From: Arthrobacter sp. MYb23
GTDB taxonomy: Bacteria > Actinomycetota > Actinomycetes > Actinomycetales > Micrococcaceae
Direction of reading: 5' to 3'
Assembly (NCBI RefSeq): GCF_002979775.1
Contig: NZ_PCPR01000019.1
Location: 1-64,000 of the forward strand
DNA: 64,000 nucleotides
Shown here: one piece after another, positions 33,091 to 41,647 of the stretch
How the letters are laid out: every line of letters starts with the position of its first letter
Position numbering within the stretch: position 1 is the first letter of the stretch
Position numbers and translations under genes: made by a program
The notes under the pieces: model-generated
The model's input: the letters and a program-made list of their open reading frames with translations, nothing else
Databases searched by the model: none
What the model was told of the DNA's origin: nothing

Positions 33091-33681
33091 ATGCAACAAC
33101 GTGCGAAAGACACCCGGCTTTCCGTCATCGAAGGAGCTGCCCGGGTATTCGCCGAGATCGGCTACGGGAATGCCAGCCTGACCGACATCACCAAGCGTGC
33201 AGGGGTGACGAAGGGTGCGCTCTACTTCCACTTCACCTCAAAGCGGGAGCTGGCGTTAGCAGTGATCGAGGAGCAGCACGCAATCGTCCTGGCAGCGGGG
33301 TCTGCCATAGTAGCTTCAGACGCACCCGCCCTGGACAGGCTCATAGGACTTTGCAGGATGTTCGGCCAACAGCTCCTGGACGAACCCGTGGTCCAGGGAG
33401 GCATACGGCTCACTTTTGAAGCCTCCGCCTTCGACGCCGACGTCTCAGGCCCCTACCAGGACTGGATCAATACAGCAGAGCAACTGCTGCGGCAGGCAGC
33501 CACGGACGGCTTCGTCCGTGCCGACCTGGACGCCGCAGCTTTCGCGAGATACCTGGTTGCGGCCTTCACCGGAGTTCAGATGGTTTCCGAGGTCCTTACA
33601 TCACGTGAAGACGTCCTGCTAAGGATCGAACAGATGTGGGACTTCATGCTGCCTGCGTTGCGCCCCACGACGAGCAGCTAG
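33091..33681 (+). CDS. ScbR/ArpA-like TetR regulator (gamma-butyrolactone-receptor type)
   Basis: The 196-residue TetR protein has the helix-turn-helix TDITKRAGVTKGALYFHFTSKREL at about residues 31-54. The start, RAKDTRLSVIEGAARVFAEIGYGNASL, and the GALYFHF form resemble the ArpA/ScbR receptors, which bind signalling butyrolactones and release ARE operators. A ligand domain follows, with Trp residues at about 130 and 188. No butyrolactone synthase gene is in the window, so the ligand is unknown. It lies between two identical tRNA-Ala genes. The ATG at 33091 has only a distant GAGAGG upstream. Confidence 0.82.
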   Translation: MQQRAKDTRLSVIEGAARVFAEIGYGNASLTDITKRAGVTKGALYFHFTSKRELALAVIEEQHAIVLAAGSAIVASDAPALDRLIGLCRMFGQQLLDEPVVQGGIRLTFEASAFDADVSGPYQDWINTAEQLLRQAATDGFVRADLDAAAFARYLVAAFTGVQMVSEVLTSREDVLLRIEQMWDFMLPALRPTTSS

Positions 33682-33716
33682 CCAGAGTCCCGCGGAGAGA
33701 CACTCCGGCATGAAAA

Positions 33717-33759
33717 AGGCCCTGCCCTCTCCATGGGATTCATGAAGAAGACAGGACCT
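33717..33759 (-). terminator. Terminator of the second tRNA-Ala
   Basis: On the minus strand AGGTCCTGTC pairs with GGCAGGGCCT (two G-U pairs allowed) across a long loop and is followed directly by TTTTT. It begins four bases past the tRNA 3' end. Confidence 0.7.
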
Positions 33760-33762
33760 CGT

Positions 33763-33838
33763 TGGTGGAGCTGAGGGGACTCGAACCCCTGACCCCCTGC
33801 ATGCCATGCAGGTGCGCTACCAGCTGCGCCACAGCCCC
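33763..33838 (-). tRNA. tRNA-Ala (anticodon GGC), copy 2
   Basis: Reading base by base, this 76-base gene is identical to the first copy 1.06 kb away, including the GGC anticodon loop and the encoded CCA. It has its own promoter and terminator, so both copies are likely functional. They flank the TetR gene. Confidence 0.96.
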
Positions 33839-33880
33839 ATATTCTTGCTGCTTCGCGTTCAGCTTTTCGGCTACCCGCGC

Positions 33881-33925
33881 CGAAGCAACTCAAATATCTT
33901 AGAACAGCATTTCCGAAAATTCCAA
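33881..33925 (-). promoter_or_regulatory. Promoter and leader of tRNA-Ala copy 2
   Basis: On the minus strand the -35 TTGGAA (33920-33925) and -10 TAAGAT (33896-33901) are 18 bases apart, followed by the leader string GAGTTGCTTCG shared with copy 1. Confidence 0.65.
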
Positions 33926-33954
33926 ATCGGACATACTTCTGCTGGATGCTGTTC

Positions 33955-34359
33955 CTAGTGCTCTGAATCCTCCACGGAAACAGCCTTGGCAGAAGCGTCA
34001 TCGCCCAGTTCGAGGTCCACCACAGGGCAATCCTTCCAGAGCCGCTCCAGGGCGTAGAACACGCGATCCTCCGAGTGCTGGACATGGATCACGATGTCCG
34101 CGTAGTCCAAGAGGACCCAGCGGCCTTCCGAGCGGCCCTCGCGGCGCACAGGACGAAGGTCCTGCTTCATCAGTTCTTCCTCAATACCGTCAACAATGGC
34201 GTTGACCTGACGTTCGGTGGGAGCCGATGCAATCAGGAAGACGTCAGTGAGCGCCAAACGCTCGCTGACGTCCAAGGCGACAATGTCCTCGGCAAGCTTC
34301 TCTGCCGCAGCACGCGCGGCGTGACGGGCGAGGGTAATGGATTGTTCATGTGCAGACAC
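33955..34359 (-). CDS. rsfS: Ribosome silencing factor RsfS
   Basis: RsfS binds ribosomal protein L14 and blocks subunit joining, saving energy in starvation. The 134-residue protein has the family core: the ALTDVFLIASAPTERQVNAIVD segment and the EGRSEGRWVLLDYADIVIHVQ motif. A GTG start at 34359 follows a good AAGGAG site. It is the distal gene after nadD and a hypothetical membrane gene, an arrangement common in actinobacteria. The acidic C-terminal tail (about 15 residues) is extra. Confidence 0.97.
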   Translation of the reverse strand: MSAHEQSITLARHAARAAAEKLAEDIVALDVSERLALTDVFLIASAPTERQVNAIVDGIEEELMKQDLRPVRREGRSEGRWVLLDYADIVIHVQHSEDRVFYALERLWKDCPVVDLELGDDASAKAVSVEDSEH

Positions 34360-34436
34360 GGGGTACTCCTTGTTGTGGCCAGTGGCCTGTGTTTGGCGTA
34401 AGCCATTTGTACAGCGATATTTAGTGTTCAGCGGAA

Positions 34437-35723
34437 TTAGCCGCTGGTGATCATCATGATGCCGACGACGAGGGCCACGATGCCCAACGCCAGGACGCCG
34501 AACTGCAGCAACCTGTTACGTTGCGCGCGGGCCAGGCCCGCAGTGTTGGCGTCCAAAGGGTCAAGGCCATACGCTGCGCTGGCGGAAACCGGTGGGCGCT
34601 GCGCTTCTCCGGACGCCTCCGCCGCAGGCTCAGGACGTTTCCGGGCAGACTTCGCTACCGCTTCTGCACGGGCAAGAACGCCCGCCCTGCCTCGTGGGCC
34701 CGACTTTTTCGCCTGAGCTTGCCCCGCACCAACTTCAGGCCCGGCTGACGTAACCAGCGGGACAAACGTCGTGCTGGGGCGCTTCATGACGGGACGTTCA
34801 ATCCCCGGCATCTTGACGAACTCCAACGGAGTCACCATCGCGAGGTTGTTAGCGGTGGACGGACCGGCATCTGCCGCCGGCGACTTGCCGTTCCCTCCCG
34901 AAGCCGGAGCGTTCTTACCGGAATCCGATGAGCTCTTTCCAGAATCTGCCTGGGTCTTCTCAGCAAGCTTCTGTTTGGCAGCAGCACGTTTGTTAAGGAC
35001 TGCCGCACGTTCCGCAAGGGCAATCTGCTGAGCCAGAACTTCAGGATCCACAGCCAAGGGATCCTGCTCGGCTATATGTTCCAGCTTGGCCGTCTGATTT
35101 TCCACCTGGGCGGCGATCAATTGCCGAACTGCAAGAGCCTGCTCCACAGACATCTCGGACTCCGCTGGGGCAATGCTGCTGCCAGCGCGATCCGTGGCGG
35201 GAAAAGGAGCACCGGCAGACTTCTCAGCGGACGGCTTGTTGGCTGCCTCAGGCTTTGAAGACTTTTTGGCTGCCTCCGACAGAGCCGTGTCCTTTGCAGA
35301 CGTGTCCTTTGCAGGCGCGTCCTCGGCAGAGCTGGGCGCGGGACCTGTAGCCACGGGCCCGGGAACAATGGGGTTCATGGAGGTAGCGACTTCGGCCTGA
35401 AGTTGCTGGAGCCGCAACTGGCGACGCGTGGGGGGTCCCCCGCCGGAGAGCTGCTCCTCTTTGTCGGCCAGTTCCTTGATGGTGCGCAGAGCTGCACGAT
35501 CGCGGGCGCGGATTTGGGAGGACCGTTCCTGAGCTGCCGGTCCCACGGCGTCCACGGGAACATCGGCGGCACGGCGATTGCGGCCGTTGGGACGCTCGCT
35601 GTGAGGAAGGTTCTCTGCTTCCGCAGCCGCGGGGGTGTCCAAGGGCTGTGCCTCGGGGTGCTCTTCCCGGGCACGCCGAAGCTCACGCCTGCTGCGGATG
35701 GGTCGCTGGTCCTGGCTGCTCAT
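34437..35723 (-). CDS. Low-complexity single-span membrane protein
   Basis: I recognise no catalytic domain in this 428-residue protein. It has a charged N-terminal region (DQRPIRSRRELRRAREE), long Ala/Lys/Ser/Pro low-complexity stretches, a helical, probably coiled-coil part near residues 220-260 (EVLAQQIALAERAAVLNKRA) and one C-terminal membrane helix (LLQFGVLALGIVALVVGIM). It is tail-anchored with a large cytoplasmic part. It lies between nadD (7 bases) and rsfS (77 bases), an operon position where Micrococcaceae often carry such a protein. Role unknown. Confidence 0.7.
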   Translation of the reverse strand: MSSQDQRPIRSRRELRRAREEHPEAQPLDTPAAAEAENLPHSERPNGRNRRAADVPVDAVGPAAQERSSQIRARDRAALRTIKELADKEEQLSGGGPPTRRQLRLQQLQAEVATSMNPIVPGPVATGPAPSSAEDAPAKDTSAKDTALSEAAKKSSKPEAANKPSAEKSAGAPFPATDRAGSSIAPAESEMSVEQALAVRQLIAAQVENQTAKLEHIAEQDPLAVDPEVLAQQIALAERAAVLNKRAAAKQKLAEKTQADSGKSSSDSGKNAPASGGNGKSPAADAGPSTANNLAMVTPLEFVKMPGIERPVMKRPSTTFVPLVTSAGPEVGAGQAQAKKSGPRGRAGVLARAEAVAKSARKRPEPAAEASGEAQRPPVSASAAYGLDPLDANTAGLARAQRNRLLQFGVLALGIVALVVGIMMITSG

Positions 35724-35730
35724 TCAAAAC

Positions 35731-36354
35731 TCATTCAGTACGTGCTTGGTCGTCTGATCCGGACAGTGCGGGTGTCAGATCCGCTGCATTCTCGGGCGCC
35801 GCGTACAGTCCATACTTCGCGATGTACTGCACCACTCCGTCTGGTACCAGGTACCAGACGGGATTTCCAGCGCCCACGCGGGTCCTGCAATCCGTGGAGG
35901 AGATCGCCATGGCCGGAACTTCCAACAGGCTGACGTCATCCCGGCCCATGTCGTGCAATTCATGCCCGGGACGGGTGACGCCGACGAAGTGGGCCAATGA
36001 CCACAACTCGTCAACGTCTTTCCACGAAAGGATCTGAGCCAAAGCATCTGCGCCCGTGATGAAGAAAAGGTCGGCGTCGGGACGCTCGGCACGGAGATCG
36101 CGAAGGGTGTCAATGGTAAAGGTCGGCCCCGGACGATCAACATCCACCCGGCTTACTGTGAACCTGGGGTTCGACGCTGTGGCGATGACCGTCATCAGGT
36201 AGCGGTGCTCAGGCCTGCTGACAAGCTTGTGTGACTTCTGCCATGGCTGGCCCGTGGGAACGAAGACCACTTCATCCAGGCCGAACTTTGCTGCCACTTC
36301 ACTGGCAGCAACAAGGTGGCCGTGATGGATGGGATCAAACGTTCCACCCATCAC
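35731..36354 (-). CDS. nadD: Nicotinate-nucleotide adenylyltransferase
   Basis: NadD joins nicotinate mononucleotide to AMP, the penultimate step of NAD synthesis. The nucleotidyltransferase signature GGTFDPIHHGHL is at the very N-terminus and the ISSTDCRTRV motif near residue 152-161. The frame gives 207 residues from GTG 36354 (followed by ATG 36351). The upstream in-frame sequence encodes RLRLGV right before it, which fits the conserved beta-strand. The true start may therefore lie a few codons further upstream at a non-standard codon. Confidence 0.95.
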   Translation of the reverse strand: MMGGTFDPIHHGHLVAASEVAAKFGLDEVVFVPTGQPWQKSHKLVSRPEHRYLMTVIATASNPRFTVSRVDVDRPGPTFTIDTLRDLRAERPDADLFFITGADALAQILSWKDVDELWSLAHFVGVTRPGHELHDMGRDDVSLLEVPAMAISSTDCRTRVGAGNPVWYLVPDGVVQYIAKYGLYAAPENAADLTPALSGSDDQARTE

Positions 36355-36406
36355 GCCCAGCCGGAGCCTGCGCCCCGCCTCCCCGCGCGGTGTTGCGGCG
36401 ATAATG

Positions 36407-36646
36407 TTAGTGGCCTTGGCCGTGGGTGTGCTTGTTCGGGTGCTGGCGGTGCGGATCGGCGTGCTCTTCCACAGCCTCGTGGCGGTTGCCCAAGTTGGTG
36501 TAGGAAAGGGTAACGAACAAGAGAACCAGCATCAGGGCGAACATCACGACGCCAAAGACCCACGGCTCGGCCCACAGCGGAGCGAGTTCCTCGTGGCCGC
36601 CTTCAGTTTGGGCGGCAATGGACGTGGCGATCTGCTGAAACAGCAT
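36407..36646 (-). CDS. Small His-rich-tail membrane protein
   Basis: The 79-residue protein has one clear membrane helix at about residues 28-50 (PWVFGVVMFALMLVLLFVTL) and a histidine-rich C-terminus (HADPHRQHPNKHTHGQGH, seven His) that could bind metal. I do not recognise a named family. It sits between proA and nadD on the same strand and begins after GGGGAGAAG, a good ribosome-binding site. Confidence 0.75.
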   Translation of the reverse strand: MLFQQIATSIAAQTEGGHEELAPLWAEPWVFGVVMFALMLVLLFVTLSYTNLGNRHEAVEEHADPHRQHPNKHTHGQGH

Positions 36647-36729
36647 CTTCTCCCCTAGTTGGTTCTCAAAGGATTTTCGACGGCGGGACTCCCCACCGTT
36701 CCGGACTTCTGTTCTATGTTACCGCGTTG

Positions 36730-38094
36730 CTAGGCGCGGATCTGGCCCTCACCCTGGACGATCCACTTGGTGGTGGTCAACTCCGTGAGGCCCATGGGAC
36801 CCCTGGCGTGCAGTTTTTGGGTGGAAATGCCCACTTCGGCTCCGAGCCCAAGCTCACCGCCATCAGTGAACCGGGTGGAGGCATTGACGATCACAGCCGC
36901 TGAATCTATGTCCGCTATGAACTTCTCGGCGTTGGCCAGGTTGTTCGTGAGGATTGCTTCCGTGTGGCCGGTGGTCCAGGTGCGGATGTGGTTGACTGCC
37001 TCGTCCAGGCTGTCCACCATGGCAACGGCGAGATCGAGGTCCATGTATTCGGTGGCCCAGTCGTCATCGTCGGCGGGAACGGTCTCAATGTCCCTGCCCA
37101 AGGAAGCGGCGATCCTCTCATCCACGTGAAGTGTGACACCGGCGGAACGCAGTGCTTTGGCAACGGCAGGCAGCACCGTGGAGCCGGAATGCACCAGCAG
37201 GGTTTCCACGGTATTGCAGACGCTGGGACGCTGCGTCTTTGCATTGAGGAGAATCTCCACAGCCATTTCTTCGTTCGCTGACTCGTCGATGAAGATATGG
37301 ACGTTGCCTTCGCCGGTTTCAATGACGGGAACGGCCGAGTTGGTGACCACAGTCTGGATGAGATCACGCCCGCCACGGGGAATGAGGACGTCCACCCGAC
37401 CACGGGCGCGCATCAGCACATTGGCCCCTTCGCGGCCGTACTGGTCCACTGTCTGCACCGCGTCGGCGGGCAGGCCCACAGAATCCAAGGCTTCGCGAAG
37501 GATCCGGACCAGTGCCTCGTTGGTGTTGGCCGCGGCGGAACCTCCACGAAGGATTACTGCATTTCCGCTCTTCAGTGCCAAGCCGGCAATATCCACCGTG
37601 ACGTTAGGGCGGGCCTCATAAATGGCGGCTACAACACCCATGGGGACGTTCACCTGGCGCAAACGCAGTCCGTTGGGAAGTGTCTGGCCCCGGACCACAT
37701 TGCCCACGGGATCGGGCAGTCCGGCCAGGTTTTCCAGGGCAGCCACCAAGCCGTCAATGCGGGCAGGGGTCAAGGTCAAACGGTCCAGAAGTGCCGCTGA
37801 CGTTCCGTTGGCGCGGCCCAGGGCCACGTCTTTGGAGTTGGCGTCCAGCACATGCTTCCGGTTCTCCACCAAGGCAGTTCCGATGGCACGCAGCGCACGA
37901 TCCTTCCATGCACGGTTGGCCTGTCCCATGCGTCGGGCGGCCTTACGGGAGCGGTCGGCGATGGCGTGGACGGCAGCTTGGACATCTTCTGGTGACAACG
38001 GCACGCCACCTGCCGCAGGGTTCTCCGGCGTCTGGCCGGGAGTACCGGAAACGTCGGAGATCACAGGGGCGTCAGGGGTCAGAGCTTCAGTCAT
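36730..38094 (-). CDS. proA: Gamma-glutamyl phosphate reductase
   Basis: ProA reduces gamma-glutamyl phosphate with NADPH to glutamate semialdehyde, the second step of proline synthesis. The 454-residue protein has an extra N-terminal 30-40 residues, then the aldehyde dehydrogenase-type fold. The catalytic Cys is in TQRPSVCNTVETLLV, and the family segment VDVLIPRGGRDLI is present. It starts with an ATGA overlap on proB, so the two are coupled. Confidence 0.97.
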   Translation of the reverse strand: MTEALTPDAPVISDVSGTPGQTPENPAAGGVPLSPEDVQAAVHAIADRSRKAARRMGQANRAWKDRALRAIGTALVENRKHVLDANSKDVALGRANGTSAALLDRLTLTPARIDGLVAALENLAGLPDPVGNVVRGQTLPNGLRLRQVNVPMGVVAAIYEARPNVTVDIAGLALKSGNAVILRGGSAAANTNEALVRILREALDSVGLPADAVQTVDQYGREGANVLMRARGRVDVLIPRGGRDLIQTVVTNSAVPVIETGEGNVHIFIDESANEEMAVEILLNAKTQRPSVCNTVETLLVHSGSTVLPAVAKALRSAGVTLHVDERIAASLGRDIETVPADDDDWATEYMDLDLAVAMVDSLDEAVNHIRTWTTGHTEAILTNNLANAEKFIADIDSAAVIVNASTRFTDGGELGLGAEVGISTQKLHARGPMGLTELTTTKWIVQGEGQIRA

Positions 38095-39275
38095 GCTCCA
38101 AGTTTAGATGAGCGTGACGCCCTCAGGAGCACCAGATCGTCAACATGAACAACTTCGCGGTCATAGCCACGGCCCATGGCCTGGCCGAGTTCCTGGGTTG
38201 TACGTCCCAACATGCGCGGGAGTTCTTCCGAAGAGTAGTTCACCAGGCCGCGTGCCAGCACCGTCCCGTCGTGGGCAATCATCTCCACGGGATCCCCGGC
38301 TTCAAAGTCACCACTGATCTCTGTTATGCCTGCAGGAAGAAGCGATCTGTGCCTGTCGCGCACGGCTTTCACCGCGCCGTCGTCGAGCATCAACCGTCCG
38401 TGAACCGTGGCCAGGTGCGCCAGCCACAGGAGGCGGACGGGCTTGCGGTTGCCGTTCACGGCGAACCAGGTTCCCACGTCCTCTCCCGCCAGGGCCGATG
38501 CAGCATTGGCCGTGGACGTGACAAGCGCATGGATGCCCGAACCGGCAGCAATGGAGGCTGCTTCCACTTTGGTCATCATGCCGCCGGTTCCTACGCCGGC
38601 CTTACCCGCCTTGCCAATGGTCACGTCCTCGAGGTCCTGCGGACCACGGACCAGCGGAATCCGTTGGGCGCCCTGGGCGGGAGGTCCGTCGTACAGGGCG
38701 TCGACGTCGGAAAGGAGCACCAGCGCATCAGCGCGAACCAAGTGCGCCACCAAGGCTGCCAGACGATCGTTGTCTCCGAAGCGGATTTCATGCGTGGCCA
38801 CGGTGTCGTTCTCATTGACTACCGGCACCACGCCGAGGTTCAACAACCTGTCCAATGCCCGGAAGGCATTCGTGTGTTGCGTTCGGCGCATGAGGTCATC
38901 GGCCGTCAACAGAACCTGGCTCACTGTTACACCGTGAGCATTGAAGGCCTGCGTGTACCGTGCCATCAGGAGCCCTTGCCCAACACTCGCAGCAGCCTGC
39001 TGCGTGGCGAGGTCCTTGGGCCGTTTGGCCAGGCCCAGGGGCGCAAGACCCGCGGCGATGGCACCTGAGGAAACCAGGATGATCTCAGTACCTGCGTTGC
39101 GCTTTTCGGCGAGGGCATTGACCAGCCCGGTGAGGGACTTTTCGGAGATGCCTCCCTTGATGCTGGTCAGCGAGGATGACCCCACTTTGACAACAATCCG
39201 CTTGGCGGTGGCAAGGGCCTGGCGTTCCAGGCCGTCAGCTGTGTCCGGAGCGTCGACGGTCCTAGTCGTCATCAC
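38091..39275 (-). CDS. proB: Glutamate 5-kinase
   Basis: ProB phosphorylates glutamate with ATP, the first and feedback-inhibited step of proline synthesis. The roughly 394-residue protein has the amino-acid kinase domain (VVKVGSSSLT near residues 28-37, VNENDTVAT, GTGGMMTKVEAA) and a C-terminal PUA domain. Two adjacent starts exist, GTG at 39275 and ATG at 39272. Both overlap the obgE end, implying translational coupling with obgE and proA. Confidence 0.97.
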   Translation of the reverse strand: MMTTRTVDAPDTADGLERQALATAKRIVVKVGSSSLTSIKGGISEKSLTGLVNALAEKRNAGTEIILVSSGAIAAGLAPLGLAKRPKDLATQQAAASVGQGLLMARYTQAFNAHGVTVSQVLLTADDLMRRTQHTNAFRALDRLLNLGVVPVVNENDTVATHEIRFGDNDRLAALVAHLVRADALVLLSDVDALYDGPPAQGAQRIPLVRGPQDLEDVTIGKAGKAGVGTGGMMTKVEAASIAAGSGIHALVTSTANAASALAGEDVGTWFAVNGNRKPVRLLWLAHLATVHGRLMLDDGAVKAVRDRHRSLLPAGITEISGDFEAGDPVEMIAHDGTVLARGLVNYSSEELPRMLGRTTQELGQAMGRGYDREVVHVDDLVLLRASRSSKLGA

Positions 39276-40848
39276 CGGAATCCAGGTGGCTTTCCTTCAC
39301 TGCCTGGGCACGGCGGCCACTGACAGACTCAGTCCAAATACCTGCCTTGCGCTCAGCCTCAAGCTCGGCCCTAGCAGCAGCTTTGGCGTCACGGCGTTCG
39401 ATCTGCTCATCGCGCTTCTGTGAACGCGTGGGACGGTCGCCGATATCCGCAACGCGGATGTCGGTACCGCGGGGCGTTGCAAGGAGTTCGGCGCCGGCCA
39501 TCATGGTGGGCTCCCAATCGAACACCACGCCGTCGTCTTCACCAATGACCACGGTGTCGCCGGGCTTGGCACCAACCTTGAAGAGCTCAGTTTCAACGCC
39601 AAGCTTTGCAAGACGGTCGGCAAGGTAGCCAATGGCTTCCTCGTTGGTGAAGTCGGTCTGCTTGACCCAGCGCACGGGCTTCTCGCCCAAGACGCGGAAC
39701 AGCGGCTCGAGGTTCTTCTCCTCGCGGCGGATCTTGAAGCCGGACTCGTTGACAGCGCGCGGACGCAGAACAGGAGGAGCCACCTTGGGCGGGGCTGTCT
39801 GAACGGCATCACGTGCTGCCTTGACGATTTCGGCCATGGCGAAGCCGAGCTGGCGCAAACCTTCGTGGCTTGTTGCCGATACTTCGAAAACACGGTAACC
39901 GCGGGCTTCGAGGTCCGGGCGGACAAACTCGGCCATGTCCTTGCCGTCGGGAAGATCCACCTTGTTGAGAACCACCAGCTTGGGACGCTCGTTAAGGGGC
40001 ACCACTTCACCGTCAACGCCGGCGTAGCTCATGTCCACCGCGTACTTCTCAAGTTCGGCCTCAATGATGGCGAGGTCGGAGAGAGGATCGCGGTCTGATT
40101 CAAGGGTTCCGCAATCGAGGACGTGCACCAGTGCGGCACACCGCTCCACGTGGCGCAGGAAGTTATGGCCCAGGCCCTTACCCTCGCTGGCACCTTCAAT
40201 CAGGCCGGGAACATCAGCAATAGTGAAGCGGACCTCGCCTGCCTGCACCACGCCAAGGTTGGGAACGAGAGTAGTGAAGGGGTAGTCGGCAATCTTGGGC
40301 CGGGCAGCAGACATGGCTGCAATCAGGCTCGACTTACCGGCGGAGGGGAAGCCAACCAGGGCGATATCTGCGATGGACTTCAGTTCCAGGACGACGTCAC
40401 TGGATTCACCTTCGATGCCCAGCAGCGCAAATCCCGGGGCCCGGCGCTTTTGCGATGACAGCGACGCGTTGCCCAGGCCGCCCTGGCCTCCGGCGGCTGC
40501 AATGTACTCAGTGCCCTCGCCAACGAGGTCAGCCAGGACTTCGCCGTCCTTGGTCTTGACCACCGTGCCGTCGGGCACAGGAAGAATCAGGGTTTCACCG
40601 TTTTTGCCGCCACGCCAGTCACCCATGCCGGGGCCGCCGTTGGTGGCGTGGCGGTGGGGGGCGTGGTGGTAATCGAGCAAAGTTGTGGTCTGGGCAGACA
40701 CCCGGAGAATGACGTCGCCGCCATTGCCACCGTTGCCACCGTCAGGGCCACCGAGCGGCTTGAACTTTTCCCGCTTGACAGAGACACAGCCGTGGCCGCC
40801 GGTTCCGCCGGATACGTGCAGGACTACCCGGTCTACAAAGCTCGCCAC
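39262..40848 (-). CDS. obgE: GTPase Obg/CgtA
   Basis: Obg is an essential GTPase of 50S ribosome assembly and stress response. The 528-residue protein has the glycine-rich Obg fold (GGTGGHGCVSVKREKF, GGNGGNGGDVILRV), the GTPase domain (GFPSAGKSS, DVPGLIEGA, NKVDLPD) and the C-terminal OCT domain with a charged extension of about 90 residues, as in actinobacteria. It is downstream of rplU-rpmA, separated by a terminator-like hairpin, and overlaps proB. Confidence 0.98.
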   Translation of the reverse strand: MASFVDRVVLHVSGGTGGHGCVSVKREKFKPLGGPDGGNGGNGGDVILRVSAQTTTLLDYHHAPHRHATNGGPGMGDWRGGKNGETLILPVPDGTVVKTKDGEVLADLVGEGTEYIAAAGGQGGLGNASLSSQKRRAPGFALLGIEGESSDVVLELKSIADIALVGFPSAGKSSLIAAMSAARPKIADYPFTTLVPNLGVVQAGEVRFTIADVPGLIEGASEGKGLGHNFLRHVERCAALVHVLDCGTLESDRDPLSDLAIIEAELEKYAVDMSYAGVDGEVVPLNERPKLVVLNKVDLPDGKDMAEFVRPDLEARGYRVFEVSATSHEGLRQLGFAMAEIVKAARDAVQTAPPKVAPPVLRPRAVNESGFKIRREEKNLEPLFRVLGEKPVRWVKQTDFTNEEAIGYLADRLAKLGVETELFKVGAKPGDTVVIGEDDGVVFDWEPTMMAGAELLATPRGTDIRVADIGDRPTRSQKRDEQIERRDAKAAARAELEAERKAGIWTESVSGRRAQAVKESHLDSGDDD

Positions 40849-40953
40849 GTGGATCTCCTCAGTTGCTGTCTTACAGCGTTTGTTGCTGTTGCCAGCTGTT
40901 GCAAAAACCAGTGCGCTAAAGCGCCCTAGTCGATTGTAATGCGGTTAAAAGAA

Positions 40954-40985
40954 CGGTGGAGCGGGCCGTTTGGCCCGCTCCACCG
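40954..40985 (-). terminator. Hairpin between rpmA and obgE
   Basis: A perfect stem of at least 13 bp (ggtggagcgggcc and its complement) with a 4-base loop is followed on the minus strand by TTCTTTT. It would end or attenuate the rplU-rpmA transcript ahead of obgE, so ribosomal protein mRNA can exceed obgE mRNA. Confidence 0.8.
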
Positions 40986-41000
40986 GTTCAGAACTTGTTG

Positions 41001-41264
41001 TTACTCTGCAGCTGCAGCAGCAACAATGTTCACTACGCGACGGCCGCGGCGAGTACCAAACTCAACCGAACCGGCCTGCAGTGCGAACAGGGTGTCGTCG
41101 CCACCGCGACCGACGCCTGCACCCGGGTGGAAGTGGGTTCCACGCTGGCGAACGATGATCTCGCCAGCGGAAACTACCTGACCACCGAAACGCTTGACGC
41201 CCAGGTACTGAGCGTTGGAGTCACGACCGTTGCGAGTGGAACTCGCGCCTTTTTTGTGTGCCAT
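41001..41264 (-). CDS. rpmA: 50S ribosomal protein L27
   Basis: L27 is a ribosomal protein near the peptidyl-transferase centre. The 87-residue protein begins MAHKKGASSTRNGRDSNAQY, the conserved N-terminal tail that reaches the active site. It ends in a Val/Ala-rich stretch. It lies 62 bases after rplU, the standard order. Confidence 0.99.
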   Translation of the reverse strand: MAHKKGASSTRNGRDSNAQYLGVKRFGGQVVSAGEIIVRQRGTHFHPGAGVGRGGDDTLFALQAGSVEFGTRRGRRVVNIVAAAAAE

Positions 41265-41326
41265 GTGAAATGCCTGCCTCTAAATTTCTGGGGAAACTGA
41301 AAAACCTGAACAGCGGGTAACGAAAG

Positions 41327-41647
41327 TTACGCGATGCTGGTGATCTTGATCTTGGTCAGTTCCTGACGGTGACCCTGACGCTTCCGGTAGCCGGTCTTGT
41401 TCTTGAACTTCTGGATGACGATCTTCGGACCACGGAGGTCCTCGAGGATCTCAGCCGTGACCTTGACGTTGGCCAGTTCCGCTGCTGCGGAGGTGACCTT
41501 CTCGCCATCAACCAGGAGCAATGCGGGCAGCTCAAGCGTGCTACCGGCTCCACCGGGGACGCGGTTCAGCGTTACGTAGTCTCCAACGGAAACTTTTTCT
41601 TGGCGGCCGCCTGCGCGGACAATCGCGTACACCACTTGGGTACTCAC
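41327..41647 (-). CDS. rplU: 50S ribosomal protein L21
   Basis: L21 binds 23S rRNA. The roughly 106-residue protein shows VVYAIVRAGGRQEKVSVGD and the C-terminal RKRQGHRQELTKIKI motif. GTG at 41647 is used, but a second GTG at 41635 gives the more usual start MVYAIVRAGG. The upstream GTGAG could serve the second start. A promoter candidate and a 150-base leader lie upstream. Confidence 0.98.
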   Translation of the reverse strand: MSTQVVYAIVRAGGRQEKVSVGDYVTLNRVPGGAGSTLELPALLLVDGEKVTSAAAELANVKVTAEILEDLRGPKIVIQKFKNKTGYRKRQGHRQELTKIKITSIA

